In this document: piece by piece, positions 24,801-36,688 of the stretch
How the letters are laid out: each line of letters begins with the position of its first letter
Numbering within the stretch: position 1 is the stretch's first letter
NCBI GenBank assembly: GCA_016779205.1
Contig: JADHOC010000003.1
Span: forward strand, 62,001 to 126,000
Reading direction: 5' to 3'
Length of the DNA stretch: 64,000 nt
Origin: Planctomycetota bacterium
GTDB lineage: Bacteria > Planctomycetota > UBA1135 > GCA-002686595
Made by a program: the position numbers and the translations under genes
Notes under the pieces: generated by a model
Told to the model about the DNA's origin: nothing
Databases searched by the model: none
What the model saw: the letters and a program-made list of their open reading frames with translations, nothing else

Positions 24801-25082
24801 GCTCACCGCCACGGCGCCGATGGAGCCGCCGAAGAAGCCGTCCGAGACGTTGCCCCAGCTCTCCCCCCCGTCCGTGGTCTTCCAAACCCCGCCGCCGGCG
24901 GCGCCCATGTAGTAGGTGTCCGGGTCGCCGTCGAGTCCGCACACGGCGGCCGAGCGGCCTCCCCGGTAGGGGCCGATCTCGCGGAACGAGAGGCCCTCCA
25001 GGAGCTCCGCGGGGGATGAGCCGCCCTGAATGGCGACGGGAGCAGCGGAGAGGGAGAGGGCGCAGGCGAGGGAGAGGAGCAT
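21900..25082 (-). CDS. Secreted BNR/VPS10-like beta-propeller protein
   Basis: The 1060-aa product begins with a signal peptide (MLLSLACALSLSAAPVAIQG). Residues ~30-700 contain many Asp-box/BNR motifs of the SxDGGxTW type: TTDGGESWGN, SDDAGKTWRM, TTDGGETWDE, STDGGENWTD, SNDGGDTWKR, STDGGKTFER, SVDGGASWTD, STDLGQSWKQ, TTDFGRTWQD. This is the sortilin/VPS10-like multi-propeller fold typical of planctomycetal and acidobacterial 'glycosyl hydrolase' annotations. Catalytic residues of sialidases are not evident. The C-terminal part has an Ig-like section (FHRFTWNLRATGAESFDDMI) and a helical tail (LRAAREDLEGLKGRLPESDG). A close paralogue is encoded at 52072-55053. Function, perhaps binding or degrading extracellular polymers, is unproven. 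Confidence 0.9.
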   Translation of the reverse strand: MLLSLACALSLSAAPVAIQGGSSPAELLEGLSFREIGPYRGGRSAAVCGLDGDPDTYYMGAAGGGVWKTTDGGESWGNVSDGFFGGSIGAVAVSEWDPNVVYVGGGEKTVRGNVGHGDGLWRSDDAGKTWRMIGLADSHHISRIRIHPRDPDTAWVAVMGHLYGPHPTRGVYRTTDGGETWDELLSVSDDVGCVDLALDPSNPRVMFATFWRIRRTPYSLSSGGEGSSIWRSTDGGENWTDISTNEGLPEGTIGIAGVSVSGADPEVVYAIIEAEEGGVFRSNDGGDTWKRTNSERKLRQRAWYYSRLVADPADEDTVYVMNVGFHRSTDGGKTFERISTPHGDNHDLWIAPSDPARMIESNDGGANVSVDGGASWTDQDMQPTSQMYRVSVDTAFPYRLLGGQQDNSAVRIRSRSLDGGSIGVRDWEPTAGGESGHIAAHPADPDIVFGGSYGGYLTMRNHRTGQRRNVTVWPDNPMGAGAEGMRYRFQWNFPLFFSPHGDLEVAPGEEGSPALYAASNVLFRSTDLGQSWKQISPDLTRNDPALLVSSGGPITKDNTGVEYYCTIFAAFEHPLQKGILWCGSDDGRVHVSVDDGATWEDVTPGALPEWTQVNDLIPDPFTSGGAYLAGTRYKLDDFRPYLYHTTDFGRTWQDLSGGIEGDHFVRAIEADPERRGLLFAGTERGLYVSFDDGKGWDPLQLDLPVVPITDLAIAEGDLVVATQGRGFWILDELTPLRQLDAASHAGATVLYAPMDATRAMGGRGRGGEPAGSNPAFGMTIDYRLATDTEDVELTIKDYDGAVIRTFTPEGEKSDGEFAAERSNVLPTGAGFHRFTWNLRATGAESFDDMILWNGGLGGPKVPPGQYRVELTVDGETAGVSGLVLADPRSDATGMDLVEQYRFARSTGELLTRAHKAIRDLRAAREDLEGLKGRLPESDGAEALEARIDGALEVMKAVEEELYQTKNRSRQDPLNYPIRLTDKLAGVRSGALQGEFRPTDQMVAVAAELSAAIEGALDRLAPVLGDELRGIDAAARALETPLLRLPEAESGEESAEEVDGD

Positions 25083-25219
25083 CGGTGCAGGGTCCGGTTG
25101 GGGGAGCCCCCAGGTTAGGCGGGCGCCACCCGCCGCGCCCCTCCCGCCACCGGTGCCTTACCCCTGCGGCGAATCGCGCGCACCCCACCTGCCCCCTTTT
25201 GCGACGAGAGGGGGCAGCC

Positions 25220-25278
25220 GCTCCATGAACGAAGCCCGGTGGCGGTCGCTTGCCGACCACCACCGGGCCCCATGGAGC
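25220..25278 (-). terminator. Long composite hairpin downstream of secretin-like gene
   Basis: An outer stem GCTCCATG (25220-25227) pairs with CATGGAGC (25271-25278). An inner stem GCCCGGTGG (25234-25242) pairs with CCACCGGGC (25260-25268), and GGTCG pairs with CGACC above it. It lies 22 bp beyond the stop of the minus-strand gene at 25301, so termination of that transcript is the likely role. Confidence 0.65.
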
Positions 25279-25300
25279 ACGCGGATCAAGACGCTGCTGA

Positions 25301-26215
25301 TCAACGATCGAGGGCTGCGATCACCCTCCGAATCGTGTCCATCCGGCCGCTCGGGGCGCTGACGAGGAGGGACTGGGTGGCCTCGTTCGGCCGAACGAGG
25401 ACCCGCTGGGACGGCGGCGATTCCGGGTGGCTGAAGACCCCCTCGAGCATCCTGGCCATCGCGTTCGCGTCCACGGACGACAGCACGATGATGACCTCAC
25501 CCCGGTCGACCTGGGCCGCGGCGGCGTCCATGGCCTGCAACATCCCAGCGTTCTCGTGCACCCAGTCCCCGAATCCGCCGATGACCATGGAGTGGCTGTT
25601 CCCCGCGGGGAGCAGCATGGTGGTTCTCGAGTCGGTGATGATGCTCCGCAGGCTGTTGCTGACCTGGCGGACGTCAAGGTGAGGGAGTTCCACCACCACG
25701 TGAAACTGCATGGCCGGGTGCCGTCGCGCCAGATCGAGTTGAGCGGTGGAGACCAGCTTGCTCGTCTGCCTGAGCTCGGCGCTCTCGGGCGAATTCATGC
25801 TACGGATCCTGAGGATCCTCGGCGCCGCTGCGCTCTCGATCGCGAGGCTGAAGCCGGACTGGCGGAGCATCACCTCGAAGGCTTGCTGGACCTGGGCCGC
25901 GGGGACCGAGAGGCTCCGATCGAGCTGCACCAGGGTGGCCTCGAGCTGCGCCTTGGTCTCGGCGCTGAAGGTGATGTGCTGGCCCGAGAGCTCGCCGTAG
26001 CGACGCGCCAGCCAGAAGTTGCTCGGCCCCTCGCCCTTCTCATCGAGGGCGATCTCCAGCGGACCACTCGCCGCGGGAAAGAGATCGTCCTGCGCCACAG
26101 ATGTCTCGGCAGCCGCAAGACCGCGCTCCTCGACGAGCGACTCACCAGCAGCAGCGGGACCGGGGTGCAGGAGGGACAGGGTCAATCCCAGGACGATGAT
26201 GGGTTGGATTCGCAT
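25301..26215 (-). CDS. Secretin N-domain-like exported protein lacking the channel
   Basis: The 304-aa product begins at the ATG at 26215 with a signal peptide (RIQPIIVLGLTLSLLHPGPA). Residues ~60-150 resemble a secretin N0/STN domain (YGELSGQHITFSAETKAQLE, VQQAFEVMLRQSGFSLAIES). Residues ~175-300 resemble one or two N1/NolW-type domains (VVVELPHLDVRQVSNSLRSI, EVIIVLSSVDANAMARMLEG, ending SGRMDTIRRVIAALD). In type II/III secretion and type IV pilus secretins these domains precede a C-terminal beta-barrel; here the protein ends before any barrel. It may be a periplasmic adaptor to a secretin encoded elsewhere or a protein using the fold for peptidoglycan or protein binding. It is a single gene with its own hairpin terminator. 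Confidence 0.7.
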   Translation of the reverse strand: MRIQPIIVLGLTLSLLHPGPAAAGESLVEERGLAAAETSVAQDDLFPAASGPLEIALDEKGEGPSNFWLARRYGELSGQHITFSAETKAQLEATLVQLDRSLSVPAAQVQQAFEVMLRQSGFSLAIESAAAPRILRIRSMNSPESAELRQTSKLVSTAQLDLARRHPAMQFHVVVELPHLDVRQVSNSLRSIITDSRTTMLLPAGNSHSMVIGGFGDWVHENAGMLQAMDAAAAQVDRGEVIIVLSSVDANAMARMLEGVFSHPESPPSQRVLVRPNEATQSLLVSAPSGRMDTIRRVIAALDR

Positions 26216-26436
26216 GACGGTGTTCTTCGTGATGGATGGTGGGACACTGCGACCGACGGGCCTCGCGTCCTTGCGGGGGAGGGACGCGCTCGCCTCAGCC
26301 CTCTTCCCTGAATCACGGCCATTCCTCAGGTCTCGCATGCCGAGGCGCCTCTGGCAACAGAGCCGCCACATGCGGTCGCTGCTGGCCTACCATCTCGGGT
26401 CGAGGCGCCTGCGGGGTCTGCGGGGAGCCAAGAACG

Positions 26437-27189
26437 ATGGAGGAACGGTCGATCCAGGAGGGGGTGAAAGCGCCCGAGAAGCTCCGCTTCCACCGAGAGC
26501 TCTCCAGCCGTCCCTCGCTCCACGGCTCGCGCAACACGCTCCGGCCTGAGGACGCACGCCTCTTCCCCGGCGACTCGCTCCCCGCGGCCTTCGCCCGGGC
26601 GCTCTGCGAGCGCAGGGCGACCTGCATCAAGGAGCTGCTCGAGGCGACGGAGGTCTTCGCCCTGGCGCGCAAGGCCGTGCGCGCGCCGGCCGTCGCGGAC
26701 CTCTGCTGCGGGCACGGCCTGGCAGGGATCCTCTTCGCCGTCTTCGAGCGGGAGGTGGAGCGCGTCCTCCTCGTGGACCGCGAACGCCCGGCGAGCGCCG
26801 ACCTCATCCTGAAGGCCACCGACGACGTGGCTCCGTGGGCGCCGCCCAAGGTCGAGTGGCGCCGGGAGCAGCTCAAGCGCACCACCCTCGAGCCGGGCAC
26901 CGGGGTGGTCGCGATCCACGCCTGCGGCCTGCGCACCGACCGGGCCATCGAGCTCGCCGTCGAGGCCGGCGGCGGCATCGCGGCGCTCCCCTGCTGTCGG
27001 CCCCACCGGGGGCACCCCGCGCCCGAGGGTCTCAAGCTCGCGCTCGGCGCGGACGAGGCCATCGACGTGCACCGCACCTACGCCCTCGAAGAGGCGGGAC
27101 ACCAAGTGCGCTGGAAGACGATCGCCCCCACCATCTCCCCCATGAACCGCGTCCTGATCGCCTCGGCCCGCCGCGACGTCGGTGCTTGA
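26437..27189 (+). CDS. Class I SAM-dependent methyltransferase (Methyltransf_32-like)
   Basis: From the ATG at 26437 the product has 250 aa. Motif I is VADLCCGHGLAGILFAVF, followed by the acidic VLLVDRERP. The segment VVAIHACGLRTDRAIELAVE then AALPCCRPHRG matches proteins of the Methyltransf_32/TRMT13-METTL25 type, which have a HACGxLTD and SPCCH pair. Such enzymes methylate RNA or proteins; the substrate cannot be read from sequence. The frame is open upstream to 26236 but that extension is Cys/Arg-rich and unlike the family. Its stop lies five bases before the stop of the convergent AsmA-like gene. Confidence 0.75.
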   Translation: MEERSIQEGVKAPEKLRFHRELSSRPSLHGSRNTLRPEDARLFPGDSLPAAFARALCERRATCIKELLEATEVFALARKAVRAPAVADLCCGHGLAGILFAVFEREVERVLLVDRERPASADLILKATDDVAPWAPPKVEWRREQLKRTTLEPGTGVVAIHACGLRTDRAIELAVEAGGGIAALPCCRPHRGHPAPEGLKLALGADEAIDVHRTYALEEAGHQVRWKTIAPTISPMNRVLIASARRDVGA

Positions 27190-27194
27190 TCGGC

Positions 27195-29141
27195 TCAGCC
27201 GTTGCGGCGCGCCTTGATGCGATCGCGGTTCAGGAGGTAGACGGGCGACAGGGGGAACTCGTCGCGGATCCTCCGATAGATCGGCGCCGCGCCCGCCCGG
27301 TCCCCCTCGGACCAACGGCGGTCCGCCTCCCGGAGTAGCGCGGCGGGGCTCGTGCCGCTGTCGCCGCCACCGAGGCCGAGCTCTCGCTCGAGCGCCCGGC
27401 CGAGTCCGCCGGAGGCGGCCCGATCCAGGAGCTCCCCGATCGCCGCATTCACGTCAAGCGTTGGCCTCGCGAGGGTCCCTCCGACCTCGACCGAAAGGGT
27501 CTCACCCTCCAGCCACCGGAGCGCCTCCTTCGACCCCGCGAGGGCCGCATCCACCGGGAGGTGCCAGCGGAGGTCCACGGTGCGATCGAGGCCCACCGAG
27601 CCCGTGAAGGTGGTCTCCAGGTCCCCGATGGTCCAGGTCCACGGGTCCGGGTACGTCACCCTTCCGCCTGCGAGGGACCCGTTGAGGGGCCGGGTGGCCT
27701 CCACCCGGGCCGTCTCGACCCCTGCCCGGTCGATCGCCGGGAGCAGGCCCGAGGCGCCGAGCCCGTCGAGCAGCCCCGTGACCAGCGGCGAGCGCGTGAG
27801 GTCCACCTCTCGGAGGGTCAGGCTCCCCGTGCCAGACCAAGCCGAGGGGTCCGACCAGCGCCCGGGGGCCACGCCGTCCATGGTGACCGTCGCGTCCACG
27901 AGGCCGAGGGCTCCGCTGGCGAGCGCCGCGCCCGAGGGCAGGGGCGCGGCCGGGTGCAGCCTGGCCACCAGCGGCGCCAGGGTCGCATCCAGGGAGGCCC
28001 CGTCGAGGCGGAGCGCCGCGCGGAGCTCCGGGTCGGCGGCCACGTCAAGACGCACCTGCCCCCCCCGCGCTTCCAGCACCCCCTCGAGGCCAGGGCTGGC
28101 GCCCTCACCGGCGCTCGCGAGCTCGGCGCGGAGCCGGACCGGGGCCTCCTCGACGATCGACGCGAGCCCGCCGGCTCCGTCGGGGTACTCCACCCGAAGG
28201 CCCCGGAGTTCGGCGGTGGCCTGGACGGCGTAGGGCGCGTCAGCCCGCAGGTCCTCTGCGCCACCCTCCACGTGCATGTCGGCGGCCCCGGCGAAGCTCA
28301 GCTCCTCGTCCGCCTCGACCCCGGCGATCCGCATGGCCTCCCGGAGGACTCCGAGCTCGAGGTCGGTGACGTCCACCCGGTCGATCTCGAGGCCGGGGCC
28401 GGCGTCGGGCCACAGGAAGAGGTCGGCGTAGAAGTCCCCGACGCTGCCCTTGCCCCCGAAGACGTGGCCCTCGAGGCGTACGGCGGTGGACTGCTCCGGG
28501 CCATCGAGGCCGACGGTGAAGGTGACGTCCGCCAGCTGCAGCGCGCTCTCCGGGGAGCGCACGACCACGGTGCAGTCCGCGAACTCGATCCGGCCGTGGA
28601 GATCCAGCGGCCGGCGGCGCGGCGCGGGCGTGTCGCCCCCCGAGGGAGGCCCTTCGCCGGGAGCGTCAGGGCTGGGACCGTCGGAGTTGCTCGCCGGGTC
28701 GGAGGCCACGAGCCGCTCCACGTTCCAACCACCCTGCGCGTCCCGGACAAGGTCCAGCTCCGACCCGTAAACGTGCACGGCCAGGTCCTTGCGGCCGGTG
28801 AGCCACGACCGAAGGCCCACGTCGATCATCCCGCGGGGTGAGAAGAGCACGGTCTCCCCGGCCTCGTCCGTGACCCGCAGGCCTTCCAGGTCGATCTTGC
28901 CGTTCAGCCGGAGGCTCAGGCCCTCGAGCGTGACCTCTCCGTGGATCTCGGCGGAGGCGAGGCGCTCGAACTCCCCCCGCAGCCAGCCCCCGGCCAGGGG
29001 CGGGCCGATGAGCAGGGCCGCGCCGAGGAGCAGGGCCAGCGCCGTGACCCGCCGCGGCCAACGGGACCGCCTGCCCCCTGACGACGGGGGGGAGGGATCC
29101 CCCCCATCGGGGCCTGCGGCAGTCTGTTCAGCGGCGTTCAT
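27195..29141 (-). CDS. AsmA/DUF748-like periplasm-spanning protein
   Basis: The 648-aa protein has a Ser/Gly-rich cytoplasmic N-terminus, one membrane anchor (RVTALALLLGAALLIGPPLAG, ~30-50) and a long periplasmic region. That region begins with the AsmA-like hallmark VTLEGLSLRLNGKIDLEGLR and continues with repeated beta strands (FADCTVVVRSPESALQLADV, VDVTDLELGVLREAMRIAG, VDLRWHLPVDAALAGS). AsmA-like proteins bridge inner and outer membranes and move phospholipid; this supports a diderm envelope. The last ~50 residues form a TPR-like helical pair (LREADRRWSEGDRAGAAPIY) not typical of the family. TamB and BamA/TamA genes lie at 57.6-63.3 kb. Confidence 0.75.
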   Translation of the reverse strand: MNAAEQTAAGPDGGDPSPPSSGGRRSRWPRRVTALALLLGAALLIGPPLAGGWLRGEFERLASAEIHGEVTLEGLSLRLNGKIDLEGLRVTDEAGETVLFSPRGMIDVGLRSWLTGRKDLAVHVYGSELDLVRDAQGGWNVERLVASDPASNSDGPSPDAPGEGPPSGGDTPAPRRRPLDLHGRIEFADCTVVVRSPESALQLADVTFTVGLDGPEQSTAVRLEGHVFGGKGSVGDFYADLFLWPDAGPGLEIDRVDVTDLELGVLREAMRIAGVEADEELSFAGAADMHVEGGAEDLRADAPYAVQATAELRGLRVEYPDGAGGLASIVEEAPVRLRAELASAGEGASPGLEGVLEARGGQVRLDVAADPELRAALRLDGASLDATLAPLVARLHPAAPLPSGAALASGALGLVDATVTMDGVAPGRWSDPSAWSGTGSLTLREVDLTRSPLVTGLLDGLGASGLLPAIDRAGVETARVEATRPLNGSLAGGRVTYPDPWTWTIGDLETTFTGSVGLDRTVDLRWHLPVDAALAGSKEALRWLEGETLSVEVGGTLARPTLDVNAAIGELLDRAASGGLGRALERELGLGGGDSGTSPAALLREADRRWSEGDRAGAAPIYRRIRDEFPLSPVYLLNRDRIKARRNG

Positions 29142-29246
29142 CGGAGAGAGGATTCAGCCTCCAGGGGAGGCGGTCGTACGAATCCGTTCCACGGAAGCCT
29201 ATCGAGACTTGCGAGAGAGTTCGCGGTCGTCGAGCCTCCCCCCTCC

Positions 29247-30317
29247 ATGAAAGAGCACGGAACCCAACATGGCCGGCCGGGCGTACTCCTGGTGAACCTC
29301 GGCACGCCCGATGCACCCCAGACCCCCGAGGTGCGCCGCTACCTGCGGCAGTTCCTCTCGGACCCGCGCGTTCTGGACATCAATCCCATCGGCCGGGCCG
29401 CCCTGCTCAACCTGATCATCCTCCCGCTCCGGCCGCGCAAATCAGCGGAGGCCTATCGGGAGGTCTGGACCGAGGAGGGCTCGCCCCTTCTCGTCCACGG
29501 CAAGGCGCTCGCCGCCGGCGTCCAGGAGCGCCTGCCCGAGGCCGAGGTGGTCCTCGCCATGCGCTACGGCAACCCCTCCATCGAGTCCGGGCTGAAGGAG
29601 CTCGCCGCCCGCGGCTGCGACGAGGTGGTGATGATGCCGCTGTTCCCACAGTACGCCTCCAGCTCCACGGGCTCCGCGGTGGAGGAGGTCTACCGCCAGG
29701 CGGGCAGGCTGTGGAATACGCCGTTCATTCGGGTGGTGCCGCCGTTCTACGACGCTCCCCAGTTCATCGAGGCCTTCGCCGCCGTGGCGCGCCCCGTGCT
29801 CGAGGAGCTCGACGCCGACCACGTCCTCTTCAGCTATCACGGCGTCCCCGAGCGCCACGTGACCAAGAGCGACGACACCGGCGGCCACTGCCTCAAGACG
29901 CCGGACTGCTGCCAGTCCATCTGCGCGGCCAACCGTCAGTGCTACAGCGCCCACTGTTACGCCACCACCCGCGCCGTGGTGGAGGCCCTCGGGCTCGAGG
30001 AGGGCACCTACTCCACGGCCTTCCAGTCCCGGCTTGGCCGGACCCCGTGGCTGACCCCCTACACCGACAAGGTCGTCCCCGAGCTGGCGAAGGCCGGCGC
30101 CAAGCGGGTCGCCGTGTTCTGCCCCTCGTTCGTGGCGGACTGCCTGGAGACCATCGAGGAGATCGGGATCCGGGCGCGGGAGGACTTCGAGGAGGCCGGC
30201 GGTGAGCGGCTCGTGCTCATCCCGTCCCTCAACACCCACACCGCGTGGGTGGACGGCGCCACGGAGCTCATCCGAGCCGCGCTCCCCGCCCCGGCCAACG
30301 GCGCCACCGCCAGCTAG
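29247..30317 (+). CDS. hemH: Ferrochelatase
   Basis: The 356-aa protein matches HemH, which inserts Fe2+ into protoporphyrin IX (or coproporphyrin III). It opens with GVLLVNLGTPDAPQTPEVRR, has RQFLSDPRVLD, MPLFPQYASSSTGSAVEEV and the catalytic His in LFSYHGVPERH (~residue 198). The conserved Glu region is CLETIEEIGI. The enzyme is peripheral to the inner membrane. Between SYHGVPERH and the FQSRLGRTPWLTPYT motif there is an unusually Cys-rich loop (GHCLKTPDCCQSICAANRQC, then AHC) that could bind a metal or Fe-S cluster. The start is the ATG at 29247, divergent from the AsmA-like gene about 105 bp away. Confidence 0.95.
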   Translation: MKEHGTQHGRPGVLLVNLGTPDAPQTPEVRRYLRQFLSDPRVLDINPIGRAALLNLIILPLRPRKSAEAYREVWTEEGSPLLVHGKALAAGVQERLPEAEVVLAMRYGNPSIESGLKELAARGCDEVVMMPLFPQYASSSTGSAVEEVYRQAGRLWNTPFIRVVPPFYDAPQFIEAFAAVARPVLEELDADHVLFSYHGVPERHVTKSDDTGGHCLKTPDCCQSICAANRQCYSAHCYATTRAVVEALGLEEGTYSTAFQSRLGRTPWLTPYTDKVVPELAKAGAKRVAVFCPSFVADCLETIEEIGIRAREDFEEAGGERLVLIPSLNTHTAWVDGATELIRAALPAPANGATAS

Positions 30318-30429
30318 GCCGGCGCCCCTCGACCCGCCCGGGCTGGGTGAGCCTTGCGGCCAGGGGGGCGGCGCACCGTGGGTCCATCCGCCCCAGGGGG
30401 TAAGACCCATCGTCTCATTCAGATAAGAA

Positions 30430-30451
30430 CCCATCAAGATATCTCGATGGG
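30430..30451. promoter_or_regulatory. Palindromic operator upstream of ArsR-methyltransferase/metH operon
   Basis: The 22-bp site reads CCCATC, A, AGATATCT, C, GATGGG: a perfect dyad except one central-flanking pair. It ends 17 bp before the ATG of the ArsR-type regulator. The TCAAGATATCT core recalls, from memory, operators of SahR-type ArsR regulators of methionine metabolism. Autoregulation of the regulator-metH operon is the likely function. Confidence 0.65.
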
Positions 30452-30468
30452 TGCTATGGTCTGAGGCC

Positions 30469-31424
30469 ATGGCCCTCTCCACCACCTCACGCCTGCTCAA
30501 GACCCTCGGGGACGAGACCCGCCTGCGGATCCTGAACCTGCTCCGCAAGGGTGAGCTGTCCGTCGGGGAGCTCCAGGAGATCCTGAACATGGGTCAGAGC
30601 CGGATCTCCACCCAGCTCACCCACCTGAAGGAGGTCGGGGTCCTCGCCCACCGCAAGGCGGGCCGCCGGAGCTTCTACAGCCTCTGCACCTGCCGCTCCC
30701 TGGCGCTCATCGTGCAGGTGCTGGACGACTCCGACCTGGTCGATGAGTTCCGCGCCGACGACGCGGGGTACCAGGGGGCGATGGAGAAGCGGCGGCAGGA
30801 GTCGCGCTCCTACTTCGACCGGGTCGCCGCCGCATTCGATGAGCAGGTGCTGCCCGGCCGAACCTGGGAGGGCCTCGCCCGCGGGATCCTGCGCCTCGCG
30901 CCCCGCGCCCGGTACGTGGACCTCGGGATCGGCGACGGGATGCTGACCCTCATGCTCGCCGAGGTCGCCGAGTCCGTCACCGCCGTGGACGTCTCGCCCG
31001 AGATGCTGCGGCAGCTGGAGTCGCGGGCCAGGGGCAAGGGGATCACCAACGTGGACACGGTCGAGGCGGACATCGTGGACCTGCCCCTCGAGTCGGACTC
31101 CTACGACGTGGCGGTCCTGAGCCAGGCCCTGCACCACGCCCACGATCCGGGCCAGGCCCTGCGCGAGGCGCGCCGGATCCTGCGCCCCGGGGGCCAGCTG
31201 CTCGTGCTCGACCTGCTCGCCCACGGGGAAGAGTGGGTGCGCGACCGGCTCCAGCACGTCCACCTCGGCTTCACCGAGGCCGACCTCAAGAAGCACATCG
31301 AGGCCGCAGGATTCGAGAACGTCGCCGTGGAACGCGCCGCTCGGGACCCGCAGCCCCCGCACCTGATGACCCTCCTCGCCACCGGAAGAGTGGCGGACGC
31401 GGCGGAGCTCGCCGCCGCACGACG

Positions 31425-31428
<4 letters not shown>
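30469..31428 (+). CDS. ArsR-family regulator fused to SAM-dependent methyltransferase domain
   Basis: The 319-aa protein starts at the ATG at 30469, with TGAGG just upstream. Residues ~1-95 are an ArsR winged helix ([57 protein letters not shown]). Residues ~105-310 are a class I methyltransferase fold ([69 protein letters not shown]). Proteins of this architecture act as regulators, with the methyltransferase domain probably sensing SAM or SAH rather than catalysing. Its stop overlaps the metH start (ATGA), and a palindrome lies directly upstream, so it most likely controls methionine-cycle expression including its own. Confidence 0.88.
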
Positions 31429-35180
<3,752 letters not shown>

Positions 35181-35474
35181 GCCATTCGCCACTCGGACTC
35201 CGGTCCATCACAGAAGGCGCGCCTCACCGCGTCGCCTCCGTGTCGAGGTCGGTGAGGCCGAAGCCTATTGTGCCCCTCGGGCAGCCGCCGCCTGCGTCGA
35301 GATGGCGTGCTACCGCGGGCGATCGCGCCCCTTGCGCTCCAGTCCTCATCCCTCAGAATGGCCTGTCCAGGAACCCAGGTGGGCGGAGACGCCGGGTCGC
35401 GCCGGGGTCCCGCTCGCATCTCCCGACCGCGTCGCACCGGGCGTCGCCGTGCAGGACGATGCCGTGCAGCACGA
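35181..35474. other. Intergenic region after metH without recognised gene
   Basis: About 290 bp between metH and a terminator hairpin. I find no family-like coding frame on either strand and no riboswitch-like or tRNA-like fold. It may be a degraded remnant or long 3' untranslated sequence. Confidence 0.35.
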
Positions 35475-35514
35475 CGCGGGGCCCCGCGAGCAGCGATGCT
35501 CGCGGGGCCCCGCG
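35475..35514. terminator. 18-bp hairpin between convergent metH and selenoprotein gene
   Basis: Bases 35475-35492 pair exactly with 35497-35514 around the tetraloop GCGA (35493-35496). The stem is all G/C except near the loop. It lies between the two convergent transcripts, so it can terminate both; there is no T tract. Confidence 0.7.
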
Positions 35515-35537
35515 CGATTCGGACCCGGCGGTCTCGC

Positions 35538-36527
35538 TCAGCCCTTCATGAGCTCGAGCAGGTGCTGCGCGCGCTTGGCGCTCTGGGTGCCCTGATACTT
35601 CTCGGCGATCTTCGCGAGCTTGCGGTCGATCCCCTTGGCCTTGAGGCCCTTGTCGAAGAGCGTCGCCTCGGCCTTGGCGAAGAGCTTGGCGGCCTCCATC
35701 TCGGGCTTCATCTCCGCGGAGTCGAGGGTGGCCCGGAGCGCCTCAAGACGCGCCTCGAGCGCCTTTTCACCGGAGAGCCCCTTCTTCAGGTCCCCGAGGA
35801 GGTCATCGGCCTCGATCACGAAGCCGTGGTCGATCATCCACTGGACCCGGTCGACCTTGCCGCTGGCCCGCTCGCGCAGCTCGGCCGCGAAGGCCGTCGC
35901 GGCCTCCGCGTCGTCGCCGCCCTTGGCCGCGACCTTGTCCGCCTCGGCAATGCCCTTGGCGAGGTCGCCCTTGTGGAAGGCCTTGTACGCCTTCTTGAGC
36001 GACTTTGGCAGGTCGGCGGGCCCCTTGGACGCCGCCTTCACCTCGGCCGCCACGAGCTCCTCGATCTGCGAGTGCAGCCTCGTCGAGTACCCCTTCAGGA
36101 TCACCTTGCCGCTCGAGTCGAGCAGGGCGAAGTTCGGGATCCCCCGCAGGCCCACGTTGAGCGGCCGCTCGGTGGTCCACATGGCGTTCGTCCCCAGCCA
36201 CTTCTTCTCCAGGGCGAAGCGCTCGACCTTGGCGGCGTCAGCGCCCTGGACCTCGACGAAGAGGACGTTGACGGCGTCCCCGTACTCTTCCGACATCTTG
36301 AGCCCCGCAGGCACGGCGGAGCCAATGCAGGGGCCTCAGCGCGTGCCCCAGAAGTCGATGAGGGTCGGCTTGCCCTTGAGGTCGGCGAGGCTCTTGGCGC
36401 CCATGCCGTTCAGGATCGGCTGGCGGAACTCGTAGGCCGGCGTGGAGCCGACCTCGACGCCTTCGCTCTGGACAGGGAGGGTCGCGCCGGCGGCGAGCGC
36501 CAGGGCAGTGATCGCGATGAGTTTCAT
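35538..36527 (-). CDS. Secreted thioredoxin-fold protein with in-frame UGA at the CxxC position (candidate selenoprotein)
   Basis: Read through the UGA at 36336-36338, the frame from the ATG at 36527 gives 329 residues. Residues 1-~19 are a signal peptide (MKLIAITALALAAGATL). Residues ~30-150 are TlpA/AhpC-like thioredoxin: LADLKGKPTLIDFWGTR, then U64, G65, P66, C67, followed by IGSAVPAGLKMSEEYGD and GIPNFALLDSSGKVILKGYS with the cis-Pro region. The UGA falls exactly where the first catalytic Cys of WCGPC belongs, so the motif is UGPC. Sequence is thioredoxin-like on both sides without a frame change, which argues against a random nonsense mutation. A hairpin follows the UGA at once. Residues ~160-329 are a Lys/Ala-rich helical domain of unknown role. 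It is probably a periplasmic redox protein. If not selenocysteine, it is a pseudogene or sequencing error. Confidence 0.78.
36300..36338 (-). promoter_or_regulatory. Candidate bacterial SECIS hairpin following the in-frame UGA
   Basis: On the minus strand the UGA (36338-36336) is followed at once by a foldable 36-nt stretch. GAG, CCCC and GCA on the 5' side pair with TGC, GGGG and CTC on the 3' side, with a bulged G and a bulged T. The loop can form a small GGC-TCC-GCC hairpin. Position directly after UGA and a bulged-U stem agree with bacterial SECIS elements recognised by SelB. Thermodynamic folding was not run. Confidence 0.55.
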
Positions 36528-36688
36528 GGGTCATAGACTACCCGCCGCCCTACCGGGACGGAGGCAAGAGTCGTGTAGGCCGCCCGTACGGTGGCGTTGC
36601 GAGGGATGCGAGCGCGCGAGCCGTACATGCCCCGCTAGGACCTATGCTCCATGGGGTACGAGACGGCTGGGCCCGGGCTCCACCTTCC

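Noticed and set aside
36336-36527. A separate 63-aa peptide ending at the UGA
   Set aside because: It is the signal peptide and first strand of the thioredoxin fold continued in the same frame after the UGA, so a split gene is less likely than readthrough as selenocysteine.
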